Assembly: GCA_013368445.1 (NCBI GenBank)
Contig: JAACJO010000006.1
Span: forward strand, 930,001 to 994,000
Source of the DNA: Leucocoprinus leucothites
Taxonomy: Eukaryota > Basidiomycota > Agaricomycetes > Agaricales > Agaricaceae
Direction: 5' to 3'
Length of the DNA: 64,000 nt
This document shows, one piece after another, positions 32,467 through 43,184 of this stretch (positions are counted from its first letter, which is position 1; the number at the start of each line of letters is the position of its first letter). Below the pieces are notes generated by a model that was not told the DNA's origin, searched no databases, and worked only from the letters and a program-made list of their open reading frames with translations. The translations under genes and the position numbers were made by a program.

Positions 32467-35400
32467 ATTTTTATGGCCCGACGTTTCAGAAATGACGTGT
32501 TAATCCATGAGTCATCAACTGCTTGATGCTGCCTTGACCTCAACTCTGTGGGTCTGAACACGTTTTAATCCCGCTTGTGCTCGTCCTGCATTACCAGAAC
32601 CCCCTTCTTCATCTTCCTTGGCGACTTTCGTCAAGACCAAGAATTAAAGCACTCACCGGATTCCTCAACCAACAAATCCCAGTGCTCAGCACTACTCGGC
32701 TCCGTCTACTCTGAGTGTCTCATTTTGCGACCATTCAGGACAGCCACACTTCCGATGGCTTGACATTCAGCACCACTGCTTCGTGCTTTCTTACCCTTGC
32801 TGTATTATGCGTCTGACCGCAAGTGATCGGATCCCCTTGGCCTGAGTGTCTCTCGCCTCGCGAAGGCAGTGCATTAGACCCGTCTGCATTTCATCAAGTC
32901 CGAGCGGATCCCCTTCCATGCATGATCCGGTGTGCTAACCATGTTTCCATTCACTTTCCGGATAACACTGTCAAGCTGGACCGGTAGCATTTCGAGAGAG
33001 CGCTACCGTCTGTCAGCAATGGCCGCGTCACTAACAAAATCTTACGAGTCAACTGGTCGGTGGGTCTTCGCCCCGAATTTTTGGGCAAGTACTTCTGATC
33101 TCGCCGAGGCTTCCGGATGGTATAGTGAAAACTTGCTGTGAGTCGGACTCTACATTAGCTCGAGTCATTTCATTGTACATTGTTGTCCATGCGGCTTCTG
33201 TGTGGTGGTGGTCTACGGGCTCAGCTTGAGGTGGAGGGTATGATGCAGTGTTTTGACCCTTGGCACTGTGCCTATTAAAATACCGAGGGCTCATCTCGGC
33301 TGCCGCTGTTGACTGCGGGTTCGGCTCAAGACAGATTATACAACGGCATAGTCATTTGCAACCAAGGGCCCAGAGCTGCGATTCGAACGCATTATTCAAA
33401 TAATCTGGGACCCCCAGATATATTTACTCATCAATGTGACCCGTCGTGAGGCGATACAGAGCGGTTTGTGGCAAATATGAATCTCAGGAGACAAGCCTCA
33501 CTCATGTGGCGGGAACAACAGCAAAATCCACGCATGCCATCGTTCCCCGACTGGTGAGTGTTCGTTTCATTCTGAGAACCTTTCAAAGCTCAATTTTTTC
33601 GAAGAAAGACCATCCCTCATGCTCCATACACTGCCTATATTCACCACACTTCCATAGCAGAGCGATAATAGGACAATTTCCAGAATAGGCGATGTTTCCA
33701 CCGCGATCACCATTGGAAAGGTTAGTGTTTCTTACTACGCCAAGTACTCCTTTCAAGTAGGTCGAGTAAATTTTAGCTGTACACCCGCAGTCAATAATGC
33801 GACCTTACTTGAAGCAGGTTTCCACAGGGACTCACAGCCATATACAAATAATAGAATGCGCCCTTGATTTTTATGATTCAAATCCACAGACCAAGTCTCC
33901 TAGTACAGGTATAGATTTAAATCACGACAAGACCGAAAACCCTGGATCCAGCCACACCCGGGTATTGCGTTATTTTACCTCTAACCGCGTATTAGTATGA
34001 GCGCTGAGGTGGCAAGCATTTCAAAAAGATGAGACGTAGTATATCCTTCAAGCTTCAAAACAAGGCGGCTATTAAAAGAAAGTGCTCAGATAGATCGTTT
34101 GCGTGTGGGGCCACATATGATCCCGTGGAATACAAAGTCTGGGGTCGAACGCCACACCTATGCGCTTGAAGTAGAAAATAGAAAATAGACTCATGATGTC
34201 ATTCATAATGTCTTCACCATCATCAGGATCCCTGATTTCCCCCGCATATTAAAAATTATATTTTTTCTTGGCTTTTCTTTGATTCCCAGCTTGAACCATT
34301 AAACATGCAAATTGGGCTTGACGGCTCCGATTCTATGAGCACTATTGATGGTAGATCTTCATCTGCTACATCCCCGACACTGCCTCCATTCTAAGCTGAG
34401 GTCCGCGCGGCCTCGATATTAGGAAATGATCGGTTTTCAACAGCCCAGATACAACAACAGTTTCCGAGTGACTGTAGTAGAATCGACTGAGCCCATTTGC
34501 GCTGATGCTGTATCCTTAGAAACAAATGCCCTGAACAAGAGGCCCTGGGAAAGGTTCGGGATTCTTGTGGCGAACTTATTGTTGAACGACTTTTTTGTCA
34601 TCAGGAATTCTTGTTCACTGTCAACTTGAAGGTGATAAAAGTTCCATTAGTTACAGCGAAGATCGCCGTCGTCAATACTAAACAAAGCACATATTATTCG
34701 TTGTATGAAATATAAATCCGATGCTGTTCAGCGGTTAGGAGGGTATTTGTTTTGAGGAGTGAGAAGCCCGCCGAGATAGGTGTATTTCCTCGTATTATGA
34801 TGGCGAATACCCTTTTAGTCTCCCGCAGTTGAATTCAAGGTGTTGTAGACTACTCTGCAGGTTACCACCTAGAGTATATTGAGGCTATGTCTATGTCAAG
34901 TTGAATTATTGTTACTACTTCCGACATTGTCTGCTACCTTAGCTCCCCGAGATCTAAAGTACAAGAGCGGCTTAGCGCCAGTTCTCGCCCAGAAGCCCAG
35001 GGAACTCTACTGCAGGCATGAGTGCAACATTGGATCTGAGCTGTGTATGGCTATTGTAAGGCACACAGGCACGGTAGCCAACAATGTATAGCGATAGATA
35101 CTACTAGCAGCATTATGAGTCTGAGCCGCCACCGTTAGTTGATTGTTTGATGAGCCATAGCCAAGAAGCGCCAAGCGATGCGATACATCCTCCAATAGCC
35201 AATACAAGCCTATTCTCTGAAGCTAGTAAAAATGATATTCTTCGACGTTAGCATATGAAAAGGCCGTACACCAGCTTCTGTGTTCATTTAAGCTCACAGA
35301 TGAGAGAATAGGCAGACTTTGTTGGTGATGAGGAAGCTGATTTGGGGCGATGAAAGCTGTTGACACATTTGCCGCTCACATGCTTGCCGCCCATTCAGTG

Positions 35401-35721
35401 CAGGCGCTGGTGTATAACTGATCAGATCTGTGGTTGTATTCTCTCATGCCAGTGTCCATTTGCTGAGAACGCATCGACCTTGATGCCAGCTGGATAATGA
35501 TAATACATAGCATGGAGGAACCCCAACACGGTGTGGTGCTGATCACCGAAATATGACAGTATTGATCCCTTTGGATGATGCAAAACCCAATTCTTCTGGT
35601 AACAGCCTCAAGAAAATCCTGCTACTAATGCATCTGATTCAGTATATACTTTATTGAGGTAATACAAACACAACCTATATTTCTTAAACGTAGTCCAAGA
35701 TAAACACCTTGTATCGAGAAA
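32467..35721. other. Long gene-poor stretch
   Basis: Frames are short and broken on both strands. The longest minus-strand one (33294-33049, His/Pro-containing) has no recognisable domain and I could not extend it by splicing. AT-rich patches occur around 34240-34300 and 34640-34730. No terminal repeats of a complete mobile element were found by eye. Probably old, decayed sequence. Confidence 0.4.
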
Positions 35722-36057
35722 TTATTTTTTTATCTTAGTCGCTTTCGGTCCAGTAGAACCCCCAACATTTTTGATTCCTGAAGGGTATGTTGTCGGTGCA
35801 CGGTCCCCACCCCTAATACATTGAGTAGGTGAGTAATGAGGAATCTGGGACGAGACTCACTCTGGCTCTTCAGGCCATGGCTCGTCGTCTGTGCACTCTG
35901 TATCCAGAGTTCGTGGGACGTGCTCCGGAGACGCAGACTCATCTGCGTCCCTGACTTGATCGATCTGAGCGGGAGTAGGCTCACTGCCTGCTCTCCATTT
36001 CTCGGCTTCTGTGTGCAATGGGATTGCTTCTGAGGTCTCAATTGCAGCGCTATCCGT
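35722..36057 (-). CDS. 3' part of a small unknown gene (5' exons unresolved)
   Basis: Two minus-strand exons fit together: 36057-35861 and 35812-35722, separated by a 48-bp intron (GTGAGT...ATTAG) with phase kept. They encode 95 residues. The first exon is acidic (EKWRAGSEPTPAQIDQV, DTECTDDEPWPEEPE). The second is Gly/Lys-rich and ends PKATKIKK before TAA. The acceptor at 36058-36060 implies at least one more exon upstream in phase 0, which I could not locate with confidence; candidate leaders lie within 36060-36300. No known domain is assigned. The alternation of charged and Lys-rich tails suggests a small soluble protein, but that is all that can be said. Confidence 0.5.
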
Positions 36058-36631
36058 CTAAAGCCTAAGAGCTGAGAACTGGTGACAGTGAAGCTGTAAA
36101 GAAGTCACGAACATGAATCACTGCTTTTGGGCTCGCTAGTAGGGTATTGATGTCAGGCCCCTGAATTATAAAGGGAGTTCGGCGGGACAAACAGACCTTG
36201 AGTTGGCTGACATCTTGCTTTCTGTGGGATGGTACAGGATCAAACAAAGAACTTTCGACTAGTCAGTGTAATCATGAACAGTCACAAGCAAATTTGAAGT
36301 GCTATCAGTCGGCCAATAGTGTGCACCAATGAGTCGCTCGTGATCATGACCAATTAGTCCAGTGGTGACTGGTGACCGGTGACATACGGTGACCGTGGAG
36401 ATTAGAGCGACCCCCCTTATTTTAACTCGGTCGGCACTTACCGAATCTGAACGGATTCACTGGGCAGTGTGCTGGCAGTGTCACGCCATGTTCAAGAAGG
36501 ATCTAAATCCTTTCGATCTCTGTTGTCACGTAGTTGATGTACCGTGAGGCAGTGGCTGCCTGGGTTATAAACCACTTGTCCCCCATCGGAACCCGTATCA
36601 TTCTTCCTCCAAGCTTCGAAGTTGCAAAATC
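36058..36631. other. Divergent promoter region with GGTGAC repeats
   Basis: Lies between two divergent genes. GGTGAC occurs four times at 36364, 36371, 36378 and 36388, the first three at 7-bp steps. A TATA-like TTATAAA at about 36565 precedes the plus-strand gene starting at 36632. Part of the minus-strand gene's missing 5' exon may also be here. Confidence 0.4.
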
Positions 36632-38429
36632 ATGAGCCATAGCCAGAAACCATCTGAACCAGTAGGACAACTCTTTCCTACCTTCACTTCTCAGGAAAAT
36701 TCTCGCTACAAAAATTCAAAGAGGTGAATAATGATTCTCCTCGTCCTCTGGCGGGCTAACTCAAGACCTACAGGACCAAGTGCACTAGCTTCGCAATTGA
36801 GTTGGGCACTCGTGCATCGTGAGTCCGCTATATTAGGAATCCGAATAGATGTCCTGAAGTTTGTTACAGACCCACATATCTTCCGCCGCACTGGTCGACT
36901 CACGTACAGCCTGAGGGAAAACCATATTTCTATCACCGTGGCGAGCTTGCGATTGTCACGGAATCTTGGTTATATACACCCGAAATTGCCACTGAGGCTG
37001 CCAAATGGGTCGATCATCTTACTGTGAAGATTAAAGAAAAGGGCGTTGATCTTGCCAACACGGAGCTCTACATTCGCATTGATGAGGACTTGGATTGTCT
37101 CTACTACGGCGTCGACAAGAGAGATCGAACCCTATTCTGGATTGACGACTATGAGACCGAGCAACTTGGCCTCCCCCCAGTCGCTTCTCCTTCACACCTG
37201 AGTAAGTCTTACCTTGCTCAGATTATAGCTATATTGGTAGCTTACATCACGTTAGGAACTCTCCTTGAACTTCATTACTGGGAGCACGTTGATCGCTTCC
37301 CTGCTCACTTTGGAGGTTTACCCGAAGCTACGCTCTTGAAACTGCAGGACATTTTCACGCACTGCCGCATGGGTAGGCTTGGGTCTTTCGCCAAATGAAC
37401 GGGCTTGTTAACTCCTGCATAGATCACATCACGTCATCTAGTGCTGCTTTCACTTACTCCCAGATGGATACCCTGGCCCTTTCCAAAGTCTTGAAGGACT
37501 GTCGCGGGCGCACTCAGGAGCCAGAAATCGTCAGCACCGTCGCCCGGATCTGGCATCTTGTCTGTAAGTATCCATGATCGTTGCTCGCTTCCATTTCTCA
37601 TGATCCAAAAGTGTACAACAGATTTCACAATCATTATGGAGAAGAAAACCCACGGTTGGATGTTTCCATGGCTATTTTTGAGGACCAATCCCCAGAAAGC
37701 CCCGGATTCCAACGCGTCTTTTCTTATTTATCATTTGGGAAATCGCAGAAATACCGAACAAAGCTCAATTCGCTTTATGTTGACAAATACATATATTCAC
37801 ACCGCGTTGATGCCTTCGTCAACGGGCTCTTGAAGGAGTGGAAGGAACAATACCTGCCGTCCTTCTTCATGCTCTTGTACGTGGCTTCATTGTGGTTTTC
37901 GGAATGCTTGTGCTAATCTTAGCGTTCCAAGGCTCCACGCTGCTTTCTTCCAATTGATCGCTTCACAAACCGTTGCGGCGATCTCGGCTGCATGCTTCAG
38001 TGCGAGCTTGCTGTCCGCTTTTGCCCTGGTACAGCAACACGAAGGCCTCATTGAATATAGAAACTCCCCAGTCGCTGTATGTTTCTACTTTCTCAATCAT
38101 TTATGACTGAACTAACCTCCTATCCAAAGATCGACTGGCTTTCTGATCGCGCATCAACGACGTACAAATTCCAAAGGCTTTCCCTGGCCCTCGCCCTCCC
38201 TAACGCTTTCTTCAACTGGGGTCTCGTCTTCTTCTTTGGTCACTGGTTATTCATTGCTCTTTCGCGACTTGATACAAATGTTGCAGCCACATTCGTCGGC
38301 ATCATCGGCCTGGCAATCTTCGCATTCATCATCGTAACCTCCCCAAACACCATTCCCACCATTTCATTCCCTCGGCTTCCTCGATCCTGCCGTAGTAAGT
38401 GCAGCCCTGAGGACGAGTCCATGGTGTAG
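36632..38429 (+). CDS. WW-domain multi-TM protein (copy 2, intact)
   Basis: Model: exons 36632-36723, 36774-36818, 36870-37201, 37256-37372, 37423-37563, 37612-37876, 37923-38076 and 38130-38429; introns 46-55 bp; 481 residues, all phases consistent. A short polar N-terminus is followed by a WW-type domain at about residues 47-70 (LPPHWSTHVQPEGKPYFYHR; second Trp position replaced by Tyr). A family block follows with TLFWIDDYETEQLG and ELHYWEHVDRFPAHFG, then a helical region (HRVDAFVNGLLKEWKEQYLP) and about four TM segments: LHAAFFQLIASQTVAAISAA continuing to FALVQQHEG, LALALPNAFFNWGLVFFFGH, and VAATFVGIIGLAIFAFIIV. The tail is short and polar. WW domains bind Pro-rich peptides, so an adaptor role at a membrane is plausible; no member has a proven function that I know of. 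It shares the VQQHEG block with copy 3 near 45.4 kb. Confidence 0.8.
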
Positions 38430-39943
38430 GTTGGGTAAGCCGATAGGCTGGGTATCAGCTCTCGGTTACTTCTTTTCCTCGACGACAAACTGGGTATTTG
38501 GGCTCTGGTTCCCGTCGCAACATTGAGGGCATGCCGTCGTAGAGGCGCCCATGACAGAGTAGCTACTGGGAAACCAGCCATCTGGCGCTTCACTGAGCGT
38601 ATATGTGGGCCTATTGGCTCAGTAATTGAGCTTGGGCCAGTTAGGAACGTGGCGTTGAAACATAATCAAAAGTTAACCTTGTAGTTGATACCCAGCATCA
38701 CTATACCCTACATATTATTCTTAGATCACCTCTTCCTCATAGGATGAGCGAATGAATTGCATCGGAAACGTATCTCTCATGTTAATACAAGTGAGCTCTG
38801 AGTACATGTGAACGCTTCCTCGAACTCTAAAGTTACCGTTACCCCTTACCAAACCCTTCGGCAGCACGTTTGAATTCAGAGAGGGATGTCGTGGTGTTGA
38901 AAAACGGCTTGGACGGACGCCACCCTAAGAATTTTCTTTTATAACCTTGGAAGGCGTACAGCCGTGAATTTCGGGTGCTGTTCAAAACGGGTGTAATGTC
39001 AGCGATCACTGTTCACAGTCCAACATCTGGTGGAGCGAGTAAGGGCACTTATCTGTATCATCGAAGCAACGCCACCTCCTTCAGCATTTCGCCCTGGATA
39101 GGTAAGTTAAAGTGGTTGAATTCGATTAGACACACGAACCGCTAATCCCTCACGTTATCTCCTTGAAATTCGCAAATTGCGAGGCATACAACACTCGAGA
39201 AGCAGCCATTTTGGTACCAAGGTGCATCCACTTCCTGGACCGCATCATCACCGCTTGAGTAGGGCACAACCCCATGCTATTATAGAATATTTTTAAACCG
39301 ACAGGAGTGCGTCAGTCTTTTCAGTTCCTGGATGATGCAAATCAACTGTTGGCAAGTACGTAGGTTGATTCATTGAGTCGTGACAGACGATTCCAGACCC
39401 CGGGTCTATCGTATACACCTTTGTTTCTTGGAGGTTGGAGTCTCGAGAGTTGAAGAAGCAGAGAAAGAAGGCACTTTGATCCGGGCCGGGGTGGCTTGAC
39501 CGAATTCGCCAGGCGTGTGATCAGCTAGCTTCCTTTTTGTCTTCTTACTCCATTGTCTCTCTAAACTTACGCCTAAATCTCATTCAGATCTCGCGCGTGG
39601 TTTCCTCTCACCCGAGCGCTCCTGGCTCTCAGACAACTTATAGGCAATGCCATAAAATATTTGAGTGCCTTTGGTCACTTTGACTTGACAACGCATCGGA
39701 CCCCAACTAGTGGTGATGGGGAAAGCAACTTCTACTTCAATGATGGGAAAGCTAGGTATGCTGTCAAAGAAGAAAATTCTCTGGCGACCCTTTTGGAATC
39801 ATGCTTGAATGACATATGCAGGAGTGCCGAACTGTGTCGGTTTGAGTGACCTGGGGGTTGGGGCACCCTTATATTAACGGGCAGGGCCTCAAAGTTTGCA
39901 CCCCACTGTGCCTTCCTCCCTTCTTTTTTTCGCCACTGGAACA
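38430..39943 (-). other. Mostly intergenic; contains a minus-strand gene remnant
   Basis: Between about 38839 and 39300 the minus strand has codon-like blocks ending in a clean C-terminus (YAFQGYKRKFLGWRPSKPFF ... EGFGKG, stop at 38839-38841). Upstream blocks (NAEGGGVASMIQ; APWYQNGCFSSVVCLAICEF) lie in frames that I could not join with acceptable splice sites. It is either a gene with unusual splicing or a pseudogene, and I do not recognise its family. The rest of the interval shows no gene. Confidence 0.35.
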
Positions 39944-41691
39944 ATGGGCGAGTATGATCTGACTCTTGGTATGTGTAATTTGCTTTGGTTACTTCTCTAG
40001 GCGCTTATATAGCTACAGGTGTGCAGCTCGTGGGCATCTTCTGTAAGCTGCGCTTGTTATCTTCGTACATCAGGCGCGCGCTCAACCAACGCAGTTAATA
40101 CCTACCTTTTCGGCATCGTCACCATCCAGTTCATACATTACTTTGAGAGAGGTTCGTGGTGGATCTCGCTAGCATCCGTACCCAGATGCCGACTGATCGC
40201 TCATATCCTTCAGACTTTAAGGACCCCTGGTGGATTCGGTGAGACTTCTTGAGGAGGTGCAATCGCCATTAAACTAAATGCAAACACCAAAGCCTAGCGG
40301 TAGTTGTACTATTGGTGACCGATGTCTTCCACAGTGCTGCGTATGTATGTCCATTCTGTCATTTGACAGCTTACTGACTCCCCTTCAGGATTTTGTACAT
40401 GGCATGGGAATACTTGTATGTGTTTTCCCCGATAGGACACATCTTATTAGTCTTATTCGCCTTAAACAGTGTAAGGAACTTCAATAACCCCAGCATCATC
40501 GCGGGTAAGTTTGACACTTTCGTACTTACTCAGGGAAGTGATTGAAGTCTCCAAGTGGCACTGTGGCCCTATACCTTTACCCCAATTGCGACCGGCCTAG
40601 CTGCGATAGTGACACACTCATTCTTGAGCTATCGGTGAGACCCGCTCGTAAACGGTGAAAACGACTGGCCTAACCAAAAACATTCCAGCATCTATCGCCT
40701 TAACAAACAACAATGGCTCTTCATCATTTTCCTTATCCTTGCTTTGGCCTCGTTCTCGACTGGAGTAGCATCCGGGATTAGGTATGGCTCCTCTATTCTT
40801 CTTTTTAGCCAGGCTAAACTCTGTTCCAGGGCTTGGATAATCGTCGAGTAGGTAACATGCTTGAATTAGACCTCGATAGCATTTGACGGTATGTGGACAG
40901 CATGACGAAGCTCAATGCCCTGAATACGCTCGTTACATGGTGGCTCACGCTTCAAATGGTGGTTGACACTAGCATCGCCGGTGAGCTCATGCTCAGATCC
41001 ACTTAAGATGATGTTATAACCCCTGGAGGGCAGTCGTCATGGCCTATACGCTCTGGAGGTCAAAGACAGGCTATAGGAAGACTGATAGCGTGATCCATCG
41101 ACTTATCCGTGGCGCGATACAGACAGGAGTTTTCTCAACCATCTTCGCCGCTGGTGATCTCATATGCTTCAGTAAGTGCTTCCGCATCTTCCAAATTTCA
41201 GGATAGCTTCAACATACCTCATAATAGTCTGCTCTCCAAAAACGCAACTATACGGTATGTTCGCGATTCCACTGGGTCGAATCTACACAAATGTGGGCAC
41301 GGTTTCTACTCGTCAACCTCAGTAATAACTTATGGTCTTACAGACCCTGATGCACACGCTAAACATGAGAGGGGGTTTGCAAGAGATGCTGGCAGAGACA
41401 GTCGAGCTGACAACGGTGAGTTGTAAATCTCATTCCCGGATGATGCCCTTGATCAATTGCTGATTTCATCGGAGGCAGCCTTCATCGTTTAAAAGGTCTC
41501 AAAGCATACAAATCAGAGTTCAAGACACAGTTACCACACAAGTGGATCCAAAGAGTGATTTACGTTCTCAACGTTCCAGAAGATCCATTCCGGAAAGTGA
41601 AACCGATGTCGATTTCAAGCTCCCAGTATCCGAAATCAGATCAACAACTCCAGAAGTAGTTTTCGCCGCTACAAAAGACTGTACTGTTTAA
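39944..41691 (+). CDS. DUF6534-like integral membrane protein
   Basis: The ATG at 39944 begins MGEYDLTLG. Supported introns include 40043-40094, 40152-40213, 40239-40292 and 40341-40388; later ones are clear from frame shifts but not all borders are fixed. Readable blocks in order are NTYLFGIVTIQFIHYFER, KDPWWIR, LLVTDVFHSAAILYMAWEYL, LWPYTFTPIATGLAAIVTHS, IFLILALASFSTGVASGI, LNALNTLVTWWLTLQMVVD, GVFSTIFAAGDLICF and YGMFAIPLGRIYTN, followed by a polar tail ending KDCTV. Seven hydrophobic segments, the FxKDPWW loop and the GMFxIPxGRIYTN end are typical of the DUF6534 family expanded in mushrooms (function unknown). The end is the TAA at 41689-41691. The small first intron has two or three possible acceptors, and the join near 40416-40480 is uncertain. 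Confidence 0.7.
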
Positions 41692-43184
41692 GAAGTAAAC
41701 TCAACATGGGCTCCCCGGTCCCGATACGATTTGGAGTTTTCTCCTGTCAGATTTGTGCATGAATCGCCTGGATTTGTGGTTGCTAATTGTTCTTGTATTG
41801 CACTTCGCTATCTTATTGCTATTTGGATCTATGTACGACGTCACTGTTATGATGAGTCCTTTTTCACTCTACCTAACAGCTTGGTTAACGCGCAGAGCTC
41901 CAAAACTTAGTACCACTCGTTCATGATTGGTAATGTCCTCCAGCACTTGCAAATTTTCACTCCAAAGCTCCAGCCGGTAAATGGGGATAGGTCGCCGTCG
42001 GCTGGGCTCCTCAACTGGTGCCAGTAGTATCCAATGAATTGACATTCCACCTTCGTTCTTCCTCAAATTGGTATGCATACAACACACATCTCGTCAATTT
42101 TTTTTGAAAAGTGAAATTTGATGCTGCTATCCTCCAACGAGTCCAAGTTACTTCATATTCAGAGTTCTAGGGAGAAGAAGTCGTTCCAAAGCAGGTTAGG
42201 ATCGAAGAGATCAAAATTTTAATGTGGCTGCAGTTGGGGACGCCAGCGCATCTGGAATCTGACCGGACCCGACTGGCAGCGGCGTTGGCTGGTTCCCTTC
42301 CAGACGACGGAACAGAGGTGGCACGAGTGGCATCCATCATTCTTTCTTTCATTAGGCGCACCGTATATATTCCACCTATAGGAGGCACAAAGGAGGAAAC
42401 CCAACTTTGATATATGTACGTTGAGTGATCGACCATTCTATTAGCCAAGCTCAGGTTTTCCAATTCGTGCGTACCCGGCGGGATATCACTTGGGAGTCTT
42501 ACTTTCTGGAAGGGAGATATATGGGTGGAAAAGGTAGAGTGTCCCTCACACGACCTGAATTCTCTGGGTTTCCCCCTTTACCCCGACATACGAAGTATAA
42601 ATAGAAATCAGGGAGAGGGTACGCGTGAGAATAGCCTATATGACCCTGAAATATGTTAGAAACCTGACAATCTTCCGTGTACTACTAAGTACTCCCATGA
42701 TAAAACGAGCCTGTCAACACCAAAATTATAGTATTTGAATCTCGCTTATGCTGTTGGATGTGTTTCATCATATCCAATTCAGTCCGAGTCCGAGTGACCT
42801 GGAACCTGAAAGAACCTTAATCGACCAACATGAACTGTGAAGCGTATGAGCACATCTCGAACTGTCCGAGGAGATTTTTCTTTTGACTTGCGATGCTAAG
42901 TATCCAAAGATTGACGACTAGCTTGTGTTACGGTGTGTCGATAATTAAAGTAGCAACTTAGAGGCAATGATAGGATCAAATCGCTCACGAGCGCTTGAGC
43001 TGATGCCAAAAGCTTGCTGTTCATTTTCGCTTTCGGTGGCAGCCAAACGCCTAGGCGCTGAACATGAGTTATTGACGAACCTCTTCTGTCTATTCTCCCA
43101 TAACATTTCTCCACTGCTTTCACCCCCTTTCATCTTGTTCGCAAGGAAGTCTCTGACACCCTGAGAGAGCGTTTTGCACATGAA
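41692..43184. other. Gene-poor stretch
   Basis: Short frames on both strands only (the best is 98 codons, minus, 42463-42167, with an overlapping plus-strand frame of 62 codons); none has a domain or splice partner. The right end leads into the third WW-type family copy. Confidence 0.4.

Noticed and set aside
42167..42463. Overlapping ORFs on both strands (98 and 62 codons)
   Set aside because: No domain, no promoter-like box before the start, and TATATAT lies inside rather than upstream of the plus-strand frame.
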